From the NCBI GenBank assembly GCA_021532125.1, contig JADYUX010000002.1, positions 124,001 to 188,000 on the forward strand: 64,000 bases of DNA. The letters are read 5' to 3'. The position numbers were made by a program, and so were the translations under genes. The notes under the pieces were generated by a model that made no database searches, was not told the origin of the DNA, and worked only from the letters and a program-made list of their open reading frames with translations. Origin of the DNA: Arcanobacterium haemolyticum (GTDB lineage: Bacteria > Actinomycetota > Actinomycetes > Actinomycetales > Actinomycetaceae). The stretch's first letter is position 1; every line of letters starts with the position of its first letter. Below, piece after piece: positions 35,876-45,461 of this stretch.

Positions 35876-37648
35876 ATGAAGACGCAAGGTAAGGTTTCAC
35901 ACCAAGTTCCATCAGGGATGCCCGTCGAAAAGTACGAGAGTTTTTTGACGACGAATCCCGTGTCGCTGCCCGATCGTACGTGGCCAAACAATCGGATCAC
36001 AAAGGCGCCACGGTGGATGTCTACTGACTTGCGCGACGGCAACCAGTCGCTCATCGAACCCATGGACCCGGCGCGCAAACGCCAGATGTTCGATCTGCTT
36101 ATCAAGATGGGCTTCAAAGAGATTGAAATTGGTTTCCCTGCCGCGTCGAAGGCAGATTTTGACTTCTGTCGTTCCCTCGTCGACGACGATGCCGTTCCCG
36201 ACGATGTGACAATTTCCGTCCTGACCCAGTCGCGGCCGGAAATTATCCACCGCACGATTGATGCTCTCGACGGCTTGCCTCGGGCAACGGTCCATCTGTA
36301 TAACGCCACATCACCACTGTTCCGTAGGGTGGTGTTCCACAACGATCGTGAAGCTACGTTGCACCTGGCTGTCTCCGGTGCGCAGGACGTCATCTCCTAC
36401 ATGGAGAAGCGACTTCCCGAGACGACGATCGCTGGCTTCGAATACTCTCCCGAATTCTTCGTCGATACGGAACTCGATTTCGCTATTGAGGTCTGTAGTG
36501 CCGTCATGAACGTGTGGCAGCCGGGTCCTGACAGAGAGATCATCCTCAACCTCCCAACGACGGTTGAGCGCTGCACTCCTAACACGTATGCCGATCAGAT
36601 TGAATACTTCTGTCGGAACCTGCCGGGACGCGAACACGCCGTAATTTCGGCGCACAACCACAACGATCGCGGCACGGGCGTTGCCACAACGGAACTTGCG
36701 TTGCTCGCCGGTGTGGATCGAGTGGAGGGCTGCCTTTTCGGGCACGGCGAACGTACCGGCAATGTCGATCTCGTGACAGTTGCACTCAACCTTTACAGCC
36801 AGGGCGTCGATCCAGAACTCAAGCTGGATAATATCGACGAGGTTCGTCGAATCGTTGAACACTGCACCCGTATGGATGTGCCGCCGCGCACGCCGTACGG
36901 TGGCGATCTTGTGTACACATCGTTCTCAGGCTCGCACCAAGACGCGATTAAGAAGGGCTTTGCGGATCGTGCTGAGCGTGTGGCGGCTGCTGGTGGCGAC
37001 CAGAATGCCGTCACGTGGGATGTGCCGTACCTGCCAATTGATCCACGTGATGTTGGGCGTTCGTATGAGGCTATCGTGCGAGTCAATTCGCAGTCCGGTA
37101 AGGGCGGAGTCGCCTACCTCATGTCCACAACACGCCACCTCGATCTTCCCCGCCGGATGCAGCTTGAACTCTCCTCGATCGTGCAACGCTGGACAGATAC
37201 ATTTGGCGGCGAAGTCTCCGCCGAGCAACTGTGGCAGGTCTTTGTCGACGAATACCTGCCGTACACGGCCGCCGAGGGCCTCAAGCCGTGGGGGAAGTAT
37301 CGTCTTGTGTTGTCAGTGGTGACATCTGGCGACGAAGGAGAGCACTCGCACTTGACTGCGATTGTCCGCGAGCACGATGAGGACGGCGCAAGTGTCGATC
37401 ACAGCGTCGAAGCGAATGGCAATGGCCCCATTGACGCTTTCGTCGCTGCACTCGGTGGTCTTGGCGTCGAGCTGCGCGTGCTCGATTATGCCGAGCACGC
37501 CTTGTCTGAAGGTGGGGATGCAACGGCGGCCGCTTACGTTGAATGCGATGTTGATGGTCAGATCCTTTGGGGTTGTGGTATCGATCCATCTACCGTCCGC
37601 GCTAGCTTCAAGGCGATTATCTCCGCAGTGAACCGCGCACTTCGCTAG
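35876..37648 (+). CDS. leuA: 2-isopropylmalate synthase
   Basis: First committed step of leucine synthesis: acetyl-CoA plus 2-ketoisovalerate. The 590-residue protein is the long actinobacterial form, with the TIM-barrel signatures STDLRDGNQSL near 55, SAHNHNDRGTGVA (metal-binding His-Asn-His), and the C-terminal LeuA dimer/allosteric leucine domain (about 440-590). I chose ATG 35876, preceded by GAAAGAAG; the open frame extends far upstream through the leader region without meaning. Regulation by the leucine leader peptide is likely, besides feedback by leucine. Confidence 0.97.
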   Translation: MKTQGKVSHQVPSGMPVEKYESFLTTNPVSLPDRTWPNNRITKAPRWMSTDLRDGNQSLIEPMDPARKRQMFDLLIKMGFKEIEIGFPAASKADFDFCRSLVDDDAVPDDVTISVLTQSRPEIIHRTIDALDGLPRATVHLYNATSPLFRRVVFHNDREATLHLAVSGAQDVISYMEKRLPETTIAGFEYSPEFFVDTELDFAIEVCSAVMNVWQPGPDREIILNLPTTVERCTPNTYADQIEYFCRNLPGREHAVISAHNHNDRGTGVATTELALLAGVDRVEGCLFGHGERTGNVDLVTVALNLYSQGVDPELKLDNIDEVRRIVEHCTRMDVPPRTPYGGDLVYTSFSGSHQDAIKKGFADRAERVAAAGGDQNAVTWDVPYLPIDPRDVGRSYEAIVRVNSQSGKGGVAYLMSTTRHLDLPRRMQLELSSIVQRWTDTFGGEVSAEQLWQVFVDEYLPYTAAEGLKPWGKYRLVLSVVTSGDEGEHSHLTAIVREHDEDGASVDHSVEANGNGPIDAFVAALGGLGVELRVLDYAEHALSEGGDATAAAYVECDVDGQILWGCGIDPSTVRASFKAIISAVNRALR

Positions 37649-37652
37649 TGAA

Positions 37653-37700
37653 TGGAGGGAGGCCAACCAGTGCTGCTTGGCCTCCCTTGGCCTCCCTCCA
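37653..37700 (+). terminator. leuA terminator with duplicated 3' arm
   Basis: TGGAGGGAGGCCAA (37653-37666) can pair over 14 bp with 37687-37700, or its last 11 bases with the nearer copy 37677-37687. The two 3' arms are tandem copies of TTGGCCTCCCT. It lies five bases after the leuA stop. Confidence 0.75.
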
Positions 37701-37784
37701 CCCACGCAATTGCTCACGAATGACGGCATAATACGTCGCGGTTGAGATAGTTTCCCCGGCGGAAAACGGAGCTGGAATGTGGCT

Positions 37785-38948
37785 CTATCTCTGTGCTGCT
37801 CGATCAGTCGATTCGTTGTCGTAAGCACGTGGCATGAGCGCATGTCCGGCAGCCATCTCGGCACGCATGTGTGTGACAACCGCATCGAGCGAACCCGAGT
37901 TCAACTCGCCGGCACGGCGCAAACGTTCGTAGGCAGCTCCTTCGTCGCACATCTTCGCGATACCGGAAAGCTCGTCGAGACAATTCAATCGCTGGGCGTA
38001 AGGCTCAAGCGTGCGAAGCAACGAAGCGAGCGTATCCTTGATGTGCTCCTCGTTTCCCTCGTCGTCAACAATGAGGATGGCATCCATTCCGTAACGTGCG
38101 GAGCGCCACTTGTTTTCGGCAACGAACCAGTCCGAGAGTGCGGGAAGTGAGTGGCCTGCGTCGTACTCATCCGAGTAATAATCAACAAGACAGTGGATAA
38201 GAGCTGCAATGGATTGAAGCTCGTCGATATTCGTGTTGGCATCCGCCACCCGGACTTCCAACGTGCCCCAGCCGGGCGAGGGACGCACATCCCAACGTAC
38301 CTCGTTGAAATGATCGATAGTCCCGGTTGCGAGCATGCCAGCTTCAAAGCGTTCGAGTTCTTCCCAACGATCGAATTGGCGGGGAACACCGGCAGTTGGC
38401 AACTGCTGGAAGAACATGGCGCGATTCGTCGCATACCCTGTATCGGTCCGGCTCCAGTACGGCGATGATGCCGAGAGTGCCTGGATATGGTAGGCCTTCG
38501 TGAGGACGGCTTTGAGGATGGGAAGAACCTTGTCACGTTTGTCGATTCCCACGTGGACGTGGGTGCCGAACAAGAGCATCTGGCGCCCCCAGTATTGGGT
38601 TCGTTCGACGAGTTCCTTGTACCGCTCCTTGTCTGTCACACGCTGGTAGGCAGGATTAGCAAAAGGATGGGAACCGGCGGAGGAGAGGTCGATGCGAAGT
38701 TCGCTCGTCACATCGTGAAGGATGTCGAGTCCCGCGCGAATGTCGGCCACGCAGCCTGAGATGGTGTGATGAACTCCCGATGTCACTTCAACGGTGTTGA
38801 GGAGCATCTCGCTTTGGATAAATGGTTGTCCCGCTACTCGATCCACGATGTATGCGGCGCTCTGGCGAAGATCGTTGGAATCACGGTCGATAAGCTGAAG
38901 TTCCCATTCGATACCGACTGTGGATTGTTCCGAAGATGCAAAGTCCAT
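37785..38948 (-). CDS. Carboxylate-amine ligase, YbdK/GCS2 family
   Basis: GCS2 proteins form gamma-glutamyl peptide bonds with ATP; YbdK has weak glutamate-cysteine ligase activity, and the true substrate is usually unknown. The 387-residue protein starts MDFASSEQSTVGIEWELQLID, with the family GxEwEl motif near 13-17, followed by EMLLNTVEV, FGTHVHVGID (near 120), WDVRPSPGWGTLEVRVADA and NKWRSARYG. I chose ATG 38948, one base after the upstream stop, with GGGAGC as ribosome site. It forms an operon with a class I glutamine amidotransferase, an informative partner. Confidence 0.88.
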   Translation of the reverse strand: MDFASSEQSTVGIEWELQLIDRDSNDLRQSAAYIVDRVAGQPFIQSEMLLNTVEVTSGVHHTISGCVADIRAGLDILHDVTSELRIDLSSAGSHPFANPAYQRVTDKERYKELVERTQYWGRQMLLFGTHVHVGIDKRDKVLPILKAVLTKAYHIQALSASSPYWSRTDTGYATNRAMFFQQLPTAGVPRQFDRWEELERFEAGMLATGTIDHFNEVRWDVRPSPGWGTLEVRVADANTNIDELQSIAALIHCLVDYYSDEYDAGHSLPALSDWFVAENKWRSARYGMDAILIVDDEGNEEHIKDTLASLLRTLEPYAQRLNCLDELSGIAKMCDEGAAYERLRRAGELNSGSLDAVVTHMRAEMAAGHALMPRAYDNESTDRAAQR

Positions 38949-38949
38949 G

Positions 38950-39666
38950 TCAGCTCCCGTAAGTCGAGGTGAATCCACTGATGAGACCGTGCTCGGTTCG
39001 CACCGAGGTACATGCATGCAGGATGTCGTCGTGGTCCTCGGCTGCTAGGTACACGCCGACGTAGTGCTCGATACGGAGGCGAATACCCGACGTGTCGATC
39101 TCCGGATGATGCTGAGTGCCGTAGATATTCGAACCAAAACGTCCAAGGTGAATGGGTGTTGTTTCCGATGATCCGAGCACTGTGAAATTCTTGGGGAGCG
39201 TGGCGATTGATTCCGAATGAGCGACGTAGCTATAGAACATCTCGGGCAGGTGCCCCGTGAGTGGATCGGCTTTGCCCGCGTCGTTAAGAGTAATGGCGTA
39301 TGCTCCCATGTCCTCGGGAAATTCGCGGCTGAGGGTGCCGCCACCAGCTACCGCTAACATCTGGAGGCCATAGCAGAGTCCTAATGTCGGAAAATCTTCG
39401 GCGAGGAGGCGCTCGCACAGGCGAAGGACATTGTCTTGTGTGCGTCGTTGAGAATCCGACTTCTGTGAGGCCAAGTAGTTATATGGCGAACCCGTAATAA
39501 TGACGCCTGAATAGTGTGAAAGCTCAGGCAAGCTGGGTTCATGCTGATCGAGCTCGAACGGAATGAGCTGCGATTCGTCGAGGTGGCCAAGCTTGAGGAG
39601 CGCCCGGCGCTCGTCGACAGCGATTTTCCCCGGTGGGCGAGCGATTGCCACAAGAAACGGCTTCAT
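38950..39666 (-). CDS. Class I glutamine amidotransferase-like protein
   Basis: A 238-residue single-domain amidotransferase of the GMP-synthase-like group: nucleophile Cys98 in GLCYGLQM, catalytic His187 and Glu189 in TQHHPEI, and the oxyanion strand GVIITGSPYNY. No synthetase domain is attached. Free-standing members either supply ammonia to a partner or hydrolyse gamma-glutamyl compounds. The neighbouring GCS2 ligase, one base downstream, suggests action on a gamma-glutamyl metabolite; this is inference. I chose ATG 39666 (MKPFLVAIARPPG); a TAGTCT hexamer ends eight bases upstream, so the leader is short. Confidence 0.85.
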   Translation of the reverse strand: MKPFLVAIARPPGKIAVDERRALLKLGHLDESQLIPFELDQHEPSLPELSHYSGVIITGSPYNYLASQKSDSQRRTQDNVLRLCERLLAEDFPTLGLCYGLQMLAVAGGGTLSREFPEDMGAYAITLNDAGKADPLTGHLPEMFYSYVAHSESIATLPKNFTVLGSSETTPIHLGRFGSNIYGTQHHPEIDTSGIRLRIEHYVGVYLAAEDHDDILHACTSVRTEHGLISGFTSTYGS

Positions 39667-39955
39667 AGGCCTAGAGACTAACAGGTGATATGTGTGCTGG
39701 TCATGCACGTCCGATGTATGGCAGGCGCATGTAGATGCAAGTTTTCAGTGTGTCGGTTGGGAGGGGGGAGATGCTGTGCGCGGCTGCGGGAGATGCTGTG
39801 CGCGATGGTGCGCGTGGGTTGGACGTTCCGTGGGAGGAAACCCTGCAGGCCCCGTTACAACCGCGAACTTTCGGTGAAGGTTATGACCTTCACCAGTGGC
39901 GAGCCTCTCGTATGTCACTGGCGTGGATATTGCATGTCCGTGAAAGAATGTGGCC

Positions 39956-40675
39956 GTGAAGCTTTACCGCGACGAAGGAATCGTGCTGCGTACGCATGCA
40001 CTTGGTGAGGCGGACCGAATTATTACGCTGTTGACGCGCCATCATGGGCGCGTGCGTGCTGCCGCGAAGGGGGTTCGCCGGACGAGCTCGCGTTTTGGTG
40101 CTCGCCTTGAACCGTTTTCGATGGTTGATGTGCAGCTTTACGTTGGCCGAACGCTTGATGTTGTGACTGAAGTGGCGACGATTGCACCTTTTGCAGGTGT
40201 CTTGGGCCGCCATTACGATTCGTATACTGCCGCGAGCGCTGTCGTTGAGGTTGCTGAGCTGCTGACGGCTGATGAATCGGACGATGAGCATTACCTTCTC
40301 CTGCTCGGTGCGCTTAATTCGCTTGCGAGGGGTGAGCATGAGCCCGAACTTATTCGGGATTCGTATTTTTTGCGGGCGTTAGCTGTTTCTGGTTGGGCGC
40401 TTGCCATATGGAATTGTGCCCTGTGTGGTGCTCCTGGGCCGCTTGACCGGTTCCATGTGGTTTCTGGTGGCATGGTGTGTGAGGAGTGCGCGCCAAAGGG
40501 GGCGATTCATGTGTCCCGTTCTGCGGTTGAGTTGCTTGGTGCGTTGATGTCTGGGGAGTGGGCGGTTGCTGAGGCTGCCTCTGCGCTTACTCGACGCGAG
40601 GTGTCGGGTCTCATTGCGGCGTATTTGCAGTGGCATGTGGAGCGTCAGATTCGTTCGTTAAAGGTTGCTGATTGA
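39956..40675 (+). CDS. recO: DNA repair protein RecO
   Basis: RecO loads RecA on SSB-coated single-stranded DNA with RecR and anneals strands. The 239-residue protein has the N-terminal OB fold beginning KLYRDEGIVLRTHALGEADRIITLLT and GVRRTSSRFGARLEPF, a helical middle, and the zinc ribbon CALCG...CEECAPKG near 150-180. I prefer GTG 39956, with GAAAGA eight bases upstream, over the in-frame GTG two codons earlier. The upstream 290 bases hold no gene; GGGAGATGCTGTGCGCG occurs twice there near 39767 and 39788. Confidence 0.95.
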   Translation: MKLYRDEGIVLRTHALGEADRIITLLTRHHGRVRAAAKGVRRTSSRFGARLEPFSMVDVQLYVGRTLDVVTEVATIAPFAGVLGRHYDSYTAASAVVEVAELLTADESDDEHYLLLLGALNSLARGEHEPELIRDSYFLRALAVSGWALAIWNCALCGAPGPLDRFHVVSGGMVCEECAPKGAIHVSRSAVELLGALMSGEWAVAEAASALTRREVSGLIAAYLQWHVERQIRSLKVAD

Positions 40676-40788
40676 CGACGAAGGCGCGGGTGGGTACTGC
40701 GCTAGTTGGGGAGTTATTGTGCCCGAGGCCGGGAGGTACGAGCGCCGGGATGTGTCTCTGACTTCCTGGATGTGTCTACGATAGGTCT

Positions 40789-41559
40789 ATGCCTATTCCT
40801 CCCCCTGCTCACCCTTCTGGTGCGAAAGCGCCTCAGCTTGCTCACGTGGCTCGCCATGTTGCCGTGGTGATGGACGGCAATGGACGTTGGGCAAATGCGC
40901 GTGGCTTGCCGCGGATTGAGGGGCATCGTGCCGGTGAGGCCGTGCTGATGGATGTTGTGGCGGGCGCGCTTGAGGCTGGAGTTAAGGAGCTGTCTGCTTA
41001 CGCTTTTTCGACGGAGAACTGGAAGCGTTCGCCTGCTGAAGTGCGTTTTATTATGGGCTTCTCGCGTCAAGTGTTGCGTGACCAGCGTGATGACCTCAAT
41101 GCGTGGGGTGTGCGCGTGAGGTGGGTGGGGCGTGTGCCGAAGCTGTGGAAGTCGGTGCTTTCGGAACTGCGTGCTGCTGAGGAGCTCACACAAGACAATT
41201 CTGCCTTGACTCTTAACATGTGCATCAATTATGGGGGTCGGGCAGAGATCGTTGATGCGATGCGGGCGATTAGTCGCGATGTGGCTGAGGGGAAGCTTAA
41301 AGCTAGCGCTATTTCTGAGCGGACGGTCGAGCGTTATCTGTATGCGCCGCATATGCCGGATGTTGATTTGTTTATTCGTACTGGCGGTGAGCAGCGTACG
41401 AGCAATTTCCTCATGTGGGAGTCGGCGTATGCTGAGCTGTATTTTTCTGATCTTGCGTGGCCGGATTTTGATCGGCGTGAGCTGTGGAAGGCGCTTGAAG
41501 CCTATGCACATCGTGAGCGGCGCTTCGGTGGTGCGGTGGATAAGGTTGCCGGTAGCTAA
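40789..41559 (+). CDS. uppS: Isoprenyl transferase (undecaprenyl/decaprenyl diphosphate synthase)
   Basis: A cis-prenyltransferase that extends farnesyl diphosphate to the lipid carrier used in cell-wall synthesis. The 256-residue protein has the catalytic [10 protein letters not shown] with Asp near 28, [16 protein letters not shown], and the C-terminal [23 protein letters not shown]. The N-terminus is Pro-rich. TACGAT ends six bases before ATG 40789 and no ribosome site is present, so it is probably leaderless. recO-uppS is a standard actinobacterial order. Confidence 0.96.
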   Translation: MPIPPPAHPSGAKAPQLAHVARHVAVVMDGNGRWANARGLPRIEGHRAGEAVLMDVVAGALEAGVKELSAYAFSTENWKRSPAEVRFIMGFSRQVLRDQRDDLNAWGVRVRWVGRVPKLWKSVLSELRAAEELTQDNSALTLNMCINYGGRAEIVDAMRAISRDVAEGKLKASAISERTVERYLYAPHMPDVDLFIRTGGEQRTSNFLMWESAYAELYFSDLAWPDFDRRELWKALEAYAHRERRFGGAVDKVAGS

Positions 41560-41669
41560 CGCTGGCGACGTTCCGCATGCAGCGCTAAATTCTGACTCGC
41601 GTGAATGAGCGGGTTTCATAACGACGACGAGGAAGGCGCGCTCGTTTTCTTCCAACGTAGACTTGTCCC

Positions 41670-42992
41670 ATGCTTGAACGTATTGATCTTCGTGGTTCCC
41701 GGTCTTTGGAGGGCCGCTTGCCGCGTGCGAGCCTTGATGTAGAGAAGGCTCTGGCATTGGTTGAGCCGATTATTGCCGATGTGCGTGAGCGTGGTGCGGT
41801 GGCTCTGCGTGATTTGGCTGAGCGTTTCGACGGCGTGCGTCCGGAGCATCTGCGTGTACCTGCTGTGGAGCTGAAGAAGGCTGCTGATGCGTTGGCGCCG
41901 GAGCTTCGTGAGGCGCTGGAGATTTCTATCTCACATAACCGAGCTGGGCATACTGCTCAGCTTCCTGAGGAGCGAGTGACGGAGATTATGCCTGGTGGCA
42001 TTGTCCGTCAGCGCTGGATTCCTGTTCGTCGTGTGGGCTTGTATGTGCCTGGTGGCCTCGCAGTGTATCCGTCCTCGGTCATCATGAATGCTGTGGCTGC
42101 TCAGGTGGCCGGCGTGAAGGAGATTGCGCTTGCTTCGCCGCCTCAAGCTAGCTTTGGTGGGCTTCCGCACCCGACGATCCTTGCGGCGTGCTATCTTCTG
42201 GGAATTTCCGAAGTGTATGCGGTTGGCGGTGCGCAGGCTATCGCGATGTTTGCCTATGGCGCGGCGGGTGAGGCTGGCGTTGACGACGAAGTGCTGTGCG
42301 GGCGTGTTGATGTTGTGACAGGTCCAGGCAATATTTTCGTTGCTGCAGCGAAGCGAGCTGTCCGTGGAGTGGTTGGCATTGATGCTGAGGCCGGAACGAC
42401 CGAGATTGCGATTGTTGCGGATTCTCACGCTAATCCGGAGTTCGTAGCCGCTGACCTTCTCTCTCAGGCCGAGCATGATCCGGCGGCAGCGTCCGTTCTT
42501 ATTACGGATTCGCCAGAATTTGCCGACGCCGTTGATGAGGCGCTTGAACGGCGTGCTGGAGCGACGAAGCATAGTGAACGAGTGCGCACTGCGCTGACAG
42601 GACCACAATCAGGGATTGTTCTTGTCGACGACATTGATGCAGCAATTGATGTTGCAAATGTCTACGGCGCCGAGCATCTCGAAATTCAGACGGCGAATGC
42701 CACCGAGGACGCGCAGCGTATTCACAACGCCGGCGCGATTTTCGTCGGTCCATACAACCCGGTGCCACTTGGGGACTATATGGCTGGATCGAACCACGTT
42801 TTGCCCACGGGGGGAACGGCGCGTTTTGCCGCAGGTCTGAACGTGCATGCTTTTATCAAGTCGGTCCAGGAAATCGAGTACTCCAAGGAAGCGATGAGTG
42901 CCATGTACGAGCCGCTTCGCGCCCTCGCACTCGATGAGGATCTCCCCGCCCACGCGGAGGCACTTGCGGCTCGCTTGGATAACGCAATCTGA
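41670..42992 (+). CDS. hisD: Histidinol dehydrogenase
   Basis: Catalyses the last two oxidations of histidine synthesis, NAD- and Zn-dependent. The 440-residue protein contains VPGGLAVYPSSVIMNAVAAQVAGV, AVGGAQAIAMFAYG, VTGPGNIFVAAAKR, the Zn/catalytic stretch DLLSQAEHDP and the catalytic SNHVLPTGGTARF. TAGACT (41658-41663) ends six bases before ATG 41670, with no Shine-Dalgarno, so the mRNA is probably leaderless. It opens the his cluster but is separated from hisC by a hairpin. Confidence 0.97.
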   Translation: MLERIDLRGSRSLEGRLPRASLDVEKALALVEPIIADVRERGAVALRDLAERFDGVRPEHLRVPAVELKKAADALAPELREALEISISHNRAGHTAQLPEERVTEIMPGGIVRQRWIPVRRVGLYVPGGLAVYPSSVIMNAVAAQVAGVKEIALASPPQASFGGLPHPTILAACYLLGISEVYAVGGAQAIAMFAYGAAGEAGVDDEVLCGRVDVVTGPGNIFVAAAKRAVRGVVGIDAEAGTTEIAIVADSHANPEFVAADLLSQAEHDPAAASVLITDSPEFADAVDEALERRAGATKHSERVRTALTGPQSGIVLVDDIDAAIDVANVYGAEHLEIQTANATEDAQRIHNAGAIFVGPYNPVPLGDYMAGSNHVLPTGGTARFAAGLNVHAFIKSVQEIEYSKEAMSAMYEPLRALALDEDLPAHAEALAARLDNAI

Positions 42993-43064
42993 CGTACCCC
43001 CCATTCACCTCTCTCGTGATGCTTCGTTAGAGATATCACCTGCGAGTCTTGTGGGCTTACGGTG

Positions 43065-43091
43065 GACTGGTCTCGCACTGCGGGGCCAGTC
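43065..43091 (+). terminator. Strong hairpin between hisD and hisC
   Basis: GACTGGTCTCGCA (43065-43077) pairs with 43079-43091 over about 11 effective pairs including two wobbles, followed by TTTCG. It ends 17 bases before the hisC GTG, overlapping the hisC promoter zone. It probably terminates the hisD transcript. Confidence 0.65.
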
Positions 43092-43108
43092 TTTCGTAGG
43101 CTAGTGGT

Positions 43109-44212
43109 GTGATTACTCTGCCATTCCGTGAGAAGTTTGCCGGTGAGTCTCCTTACGGAGCTCCGCAGTTAGACGTTCCTGTGTGTCTGAATGTCAATGA
43201 AAACCCTTATGCGCCGTCTGCCGACCTTGTGAACGATATCGCGGCGAGTGTGGCTGAGGCTGCCACTCGACTTAATCGTTACCCTGATCGAGACTTCACG
43301 GGTTTGCGTTCCGACCTCGCTACCTACCTCGCGGAAGAATCCCATGTGAAGCTTTCTCCGGAGCAGATTTGGGCGGCTAACGGCTCGAACGAAGTGATGC
43401 TTCATATTCTTCAGGCGTTCGCCGGTTCGGGGCGTGCAGTCGTCTCCTTTGCCCCGACGTATTCGATGTATCCGGAATATGCCCGCGACACGGAGTCTCG
43501 TTGGATTGCAGGGAAACGCGATGAGCGATTCGGGCTCGATATAGCCCAGGCTCGTGAAGTTCTCGCGAAGGAGCGCCCAGCGGTTGTGCTTCTTGCGAGT
43601 CCGAATAATCCTACGGGCACGGCTTTGCCACGCGAGCAGCTCATTGAGCTCCTAGAGATTGCGTGGACGACAGGTCCGTCGGAGGATATGGCGAGTCTCG
43701 TCGTCGTGGATGAGGCGTATGCGGAGTTTCGTCGTGAAGGTGTCGGCAGTGCTCTTGAGCTTCTTGCAGAGTATCCGCATCTTGTCGTCACTCGAACGAT
43801 GTCAAAGGCTTTTGGCGCGGCCGGGTTGCGCCTTGGCTACGCTGCCGCGCGTCCGCAGGTGATCGAGCAGTTGAGGATTGTCCGCCTTCCGTATCATCTT
43901 TCGGCGATCACGCAGGCTGCTGCTCGCGCGGCGCTGGCGCATCGTGGTGACTTGCGGCTTCAGATTGCGGAGATCCGAGCCTCGCGTGACCAGCTCGCTC
44001 GGGATCTGCGCCAGCTCGGCTTGCGAGTGGCTCCTTCCGATGCCAACTTCATCATGTTCGGCACGTTTGAGGATCGACATGCGGTATGGCAAGGCTTGCT
44101 CGATCGGGGAGTGTTGATTCGTGAAGTGGGTCCGGAGGGCTGGCTTCGGGTGAGTATTGGTACGCCGGAGGAAAACGCTGCTTTCCTCGCCGCTGTGAAG
44201 GAGATTATCTGA
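43109..44212 (+). CDS. hisC: Histidinol-phosphate aminotransferase
   Basis: PLP enzyme of the seventh histidine step. The 367-residue fold-type I protein has [47 protein letters not shown] and the PLP lysine in [23 protein letters not shown] (43097-43102) ends six bases before GTG 43109 and there is no clear ribosome site, consistent with a leaderless start immediately behind the hisD terminator. The stop overlaps hisB (TGATG). Confidence 0.96.
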   Translation: MITLPFREKFAGESPYGAPQLDVPVCLNVNENPYAPSADLVNDIAASVAEAATRLNRYPDRDFTGLRSDLATYLAEESHVKLSPEQIWAANGSNEVMLHILQAFAGSGRAVVSFAPTYSMYPEYARDTESRWIAGKRDERFGLDIAQAREVLAKERPAVVLLASPNNPTGTALPREQLIELLEIAWTTGPSEDMASLVVVDEAYAEFRREGVGSALELLAEYPHLVVTRTMSKAFGAAGLRLGYAAARPQVIEQLRIVRLPYHLSAITQAAARAALAHRGDLRLQIAEIRASRDQLARDLRQLGLRVAPSDANFIMFGTFEDRHAVWQGLLDRGVLIREVGPEGWLRVSIGTPEENAAFLAAVKEII

Positions 44213-44811
44213 TGGCACGGACCGCACGGATTGAGCGCGCTACCTCGGAGAGCGCGATTACTTTGGCGATCAACCTCGATGGTACGGGTGAGTCGCATAT
44301 CTCGACGGGCGTACCTTTCTATGACCACATGCTGACTGCGCTATCTCGGCACAGCCTTATCGATCTTGACGTTGAGGCTCGCGGTGATATCGAGGTGGAT
44401 GTTCACCACACGGTCGAGGACACCGCGATTTGTTTCGGCGAGGCTCTACGCGAAGCCCTCGGAAATAAGGCAGGGATTCGTCGTTTTGGTGAAGCTACTG
44501 TCCCGCTCGATGAAGCGCTTGCCCGTGCTGTAGTTGATATCTCGGGGCGCCCATACCTCGTGCATGAGGGGGAGCCTGCTGGGCAGGAGTATCACCTCAT
44601 CGGCGGCCACTTCACGGGGTCGATGACGCGCCATGTATTTGAAGCTATCGCATACCATGCCGGCATCTGCCTTCATATTGACCTTGTTCGTGGACGCGAC
44701 CCGCATCATATTGTGGAAGCGCAGTTTAAGGCGCTCGCGCGTGCACTGCGGGCCGCTGTTGAACCGGACCCGCGAGTGAATGGTATTCCTTCAACGAAGG
44801 GGAGCCTGTAA
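44212..44811 (+). CDS. hisB: Imidazoleglycerol-phosphate dehydratase
   Basis: Sixth step of histidine synthesis, Mn-dependent. The 199-residue monofunctional protein has the repeated metal-binding motifs HHTVEDTAI near 64-72 and [32 protein letters not shown] near 145-175, plus GVPFYDHML. The start overlaps the hisC stop by one base and the stop overlaps the next gene by one base (TAATG). Confidence 0.97.
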   Translation: MARTARIERATSESAITLAINLDGTGESHISTGVPFYDHMLTALSRHSLIDLDVEARGDIEVDVHHTVEDTAICFGEALREALGNKAGIRRFGEATVPLDEALARAVVDISGRPYLVHEGEPAGQEYHLIGGHFTGSMTRHVFEAIAYHAGICLHIDLVRGRDPHHIVEAQFKALARALRAAVEPDPRVNGIPSTKGSL

Positions 44812-45461
44812 TGGGCCAAAAGATCAAGCGTTACGCTGTCCTCACACCATTCGAGAAGGCCGACGTCGTCGCCGGTATTGCGGCAATCCAGAAACTGGAT
44901 GTCGACGTCGTCCCGACGAAGTCTGGCGCTCTGATTGTTCGTGAATTGCCGGTTCCCCAGTACGACGAGTGGGATATTCGCAATATCCTTGGCCCGGATG
45001 AATCAGATCTGAAGGAGCTCGAGGAAAACGGTGAGCCTTCGGATAATGCACCGGCGGTTGCAGCGTTTTTCTCCCGTTTGTCAAAGTTCGGCACGGTGCT
45101 CATCGATGTCGATTTAGGCGAGGACGTGGGGATCGAGGCTGGCGTTTCTGGCCTTGTGAGGGCGCGCCGTTTCCAAAACGGAGAGCCAGGCGAGGAGATC
45201 CCCTCAGGTCTTCTTCTTAACGCTCTTGACCCTGTGATTGAGCGCGTTGTTCTCGGACAGAAGAAGCCGTCGGAGCTTAGGGCGGTACATTCCAAGGATA
45301 TGAGCCCGAAAGATCTCATCGGCCTGATGCGCAATCGCGAACAGGAGGGCGGCGAGCCCCATATCGACGAAGCCGATACGCAGGCAGAAACCGGGGCGGC
45401 ACACGAGCGGCACGGCTTTTTTGATCGTTTCCGGAAGAAACCAACTGAGGGGGAGAAGTGA
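44811..45461 (+). CDS. Conserved-looking protein of unknown function in the his cluster
   Basis: Not recognised. The 216-residue protein has no membrane helix or signal peptide. The first 60 residues read like a small alpha/beta domain ([40 protein letters not shown]); a middle part (about 80-165) has [29 protein letters not shown]; the tail is charged and ends KKPTEGEK. It starts in the hisB stop and overlaps the hisH start by four bases, so it must be made together with the His enzymes. Uncharacterised genes between hisB and hisH occur in other actinobacteria; a role with HisH is possible but unproven. Confidence 0.75.
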   Translation: MGQKIKRYAVLTPFEKADVVAGIAAIQKLDVDVVPTKSGALIVRELPVPQYDEWDIRNILGPDESDLKELEENGEPSDNAPAVAAFFSRLSKFGTVLIDVDLGEDVGIEAGVSGLVRARRFQNGEPGEEIPSGLLLNALDPVIERVVLGQKKPSELRAVHSKDMSPKDLIGLMRNREQEGGEPHIDEADTQAETGAAHERHGFFDRFRKKPTEGEK

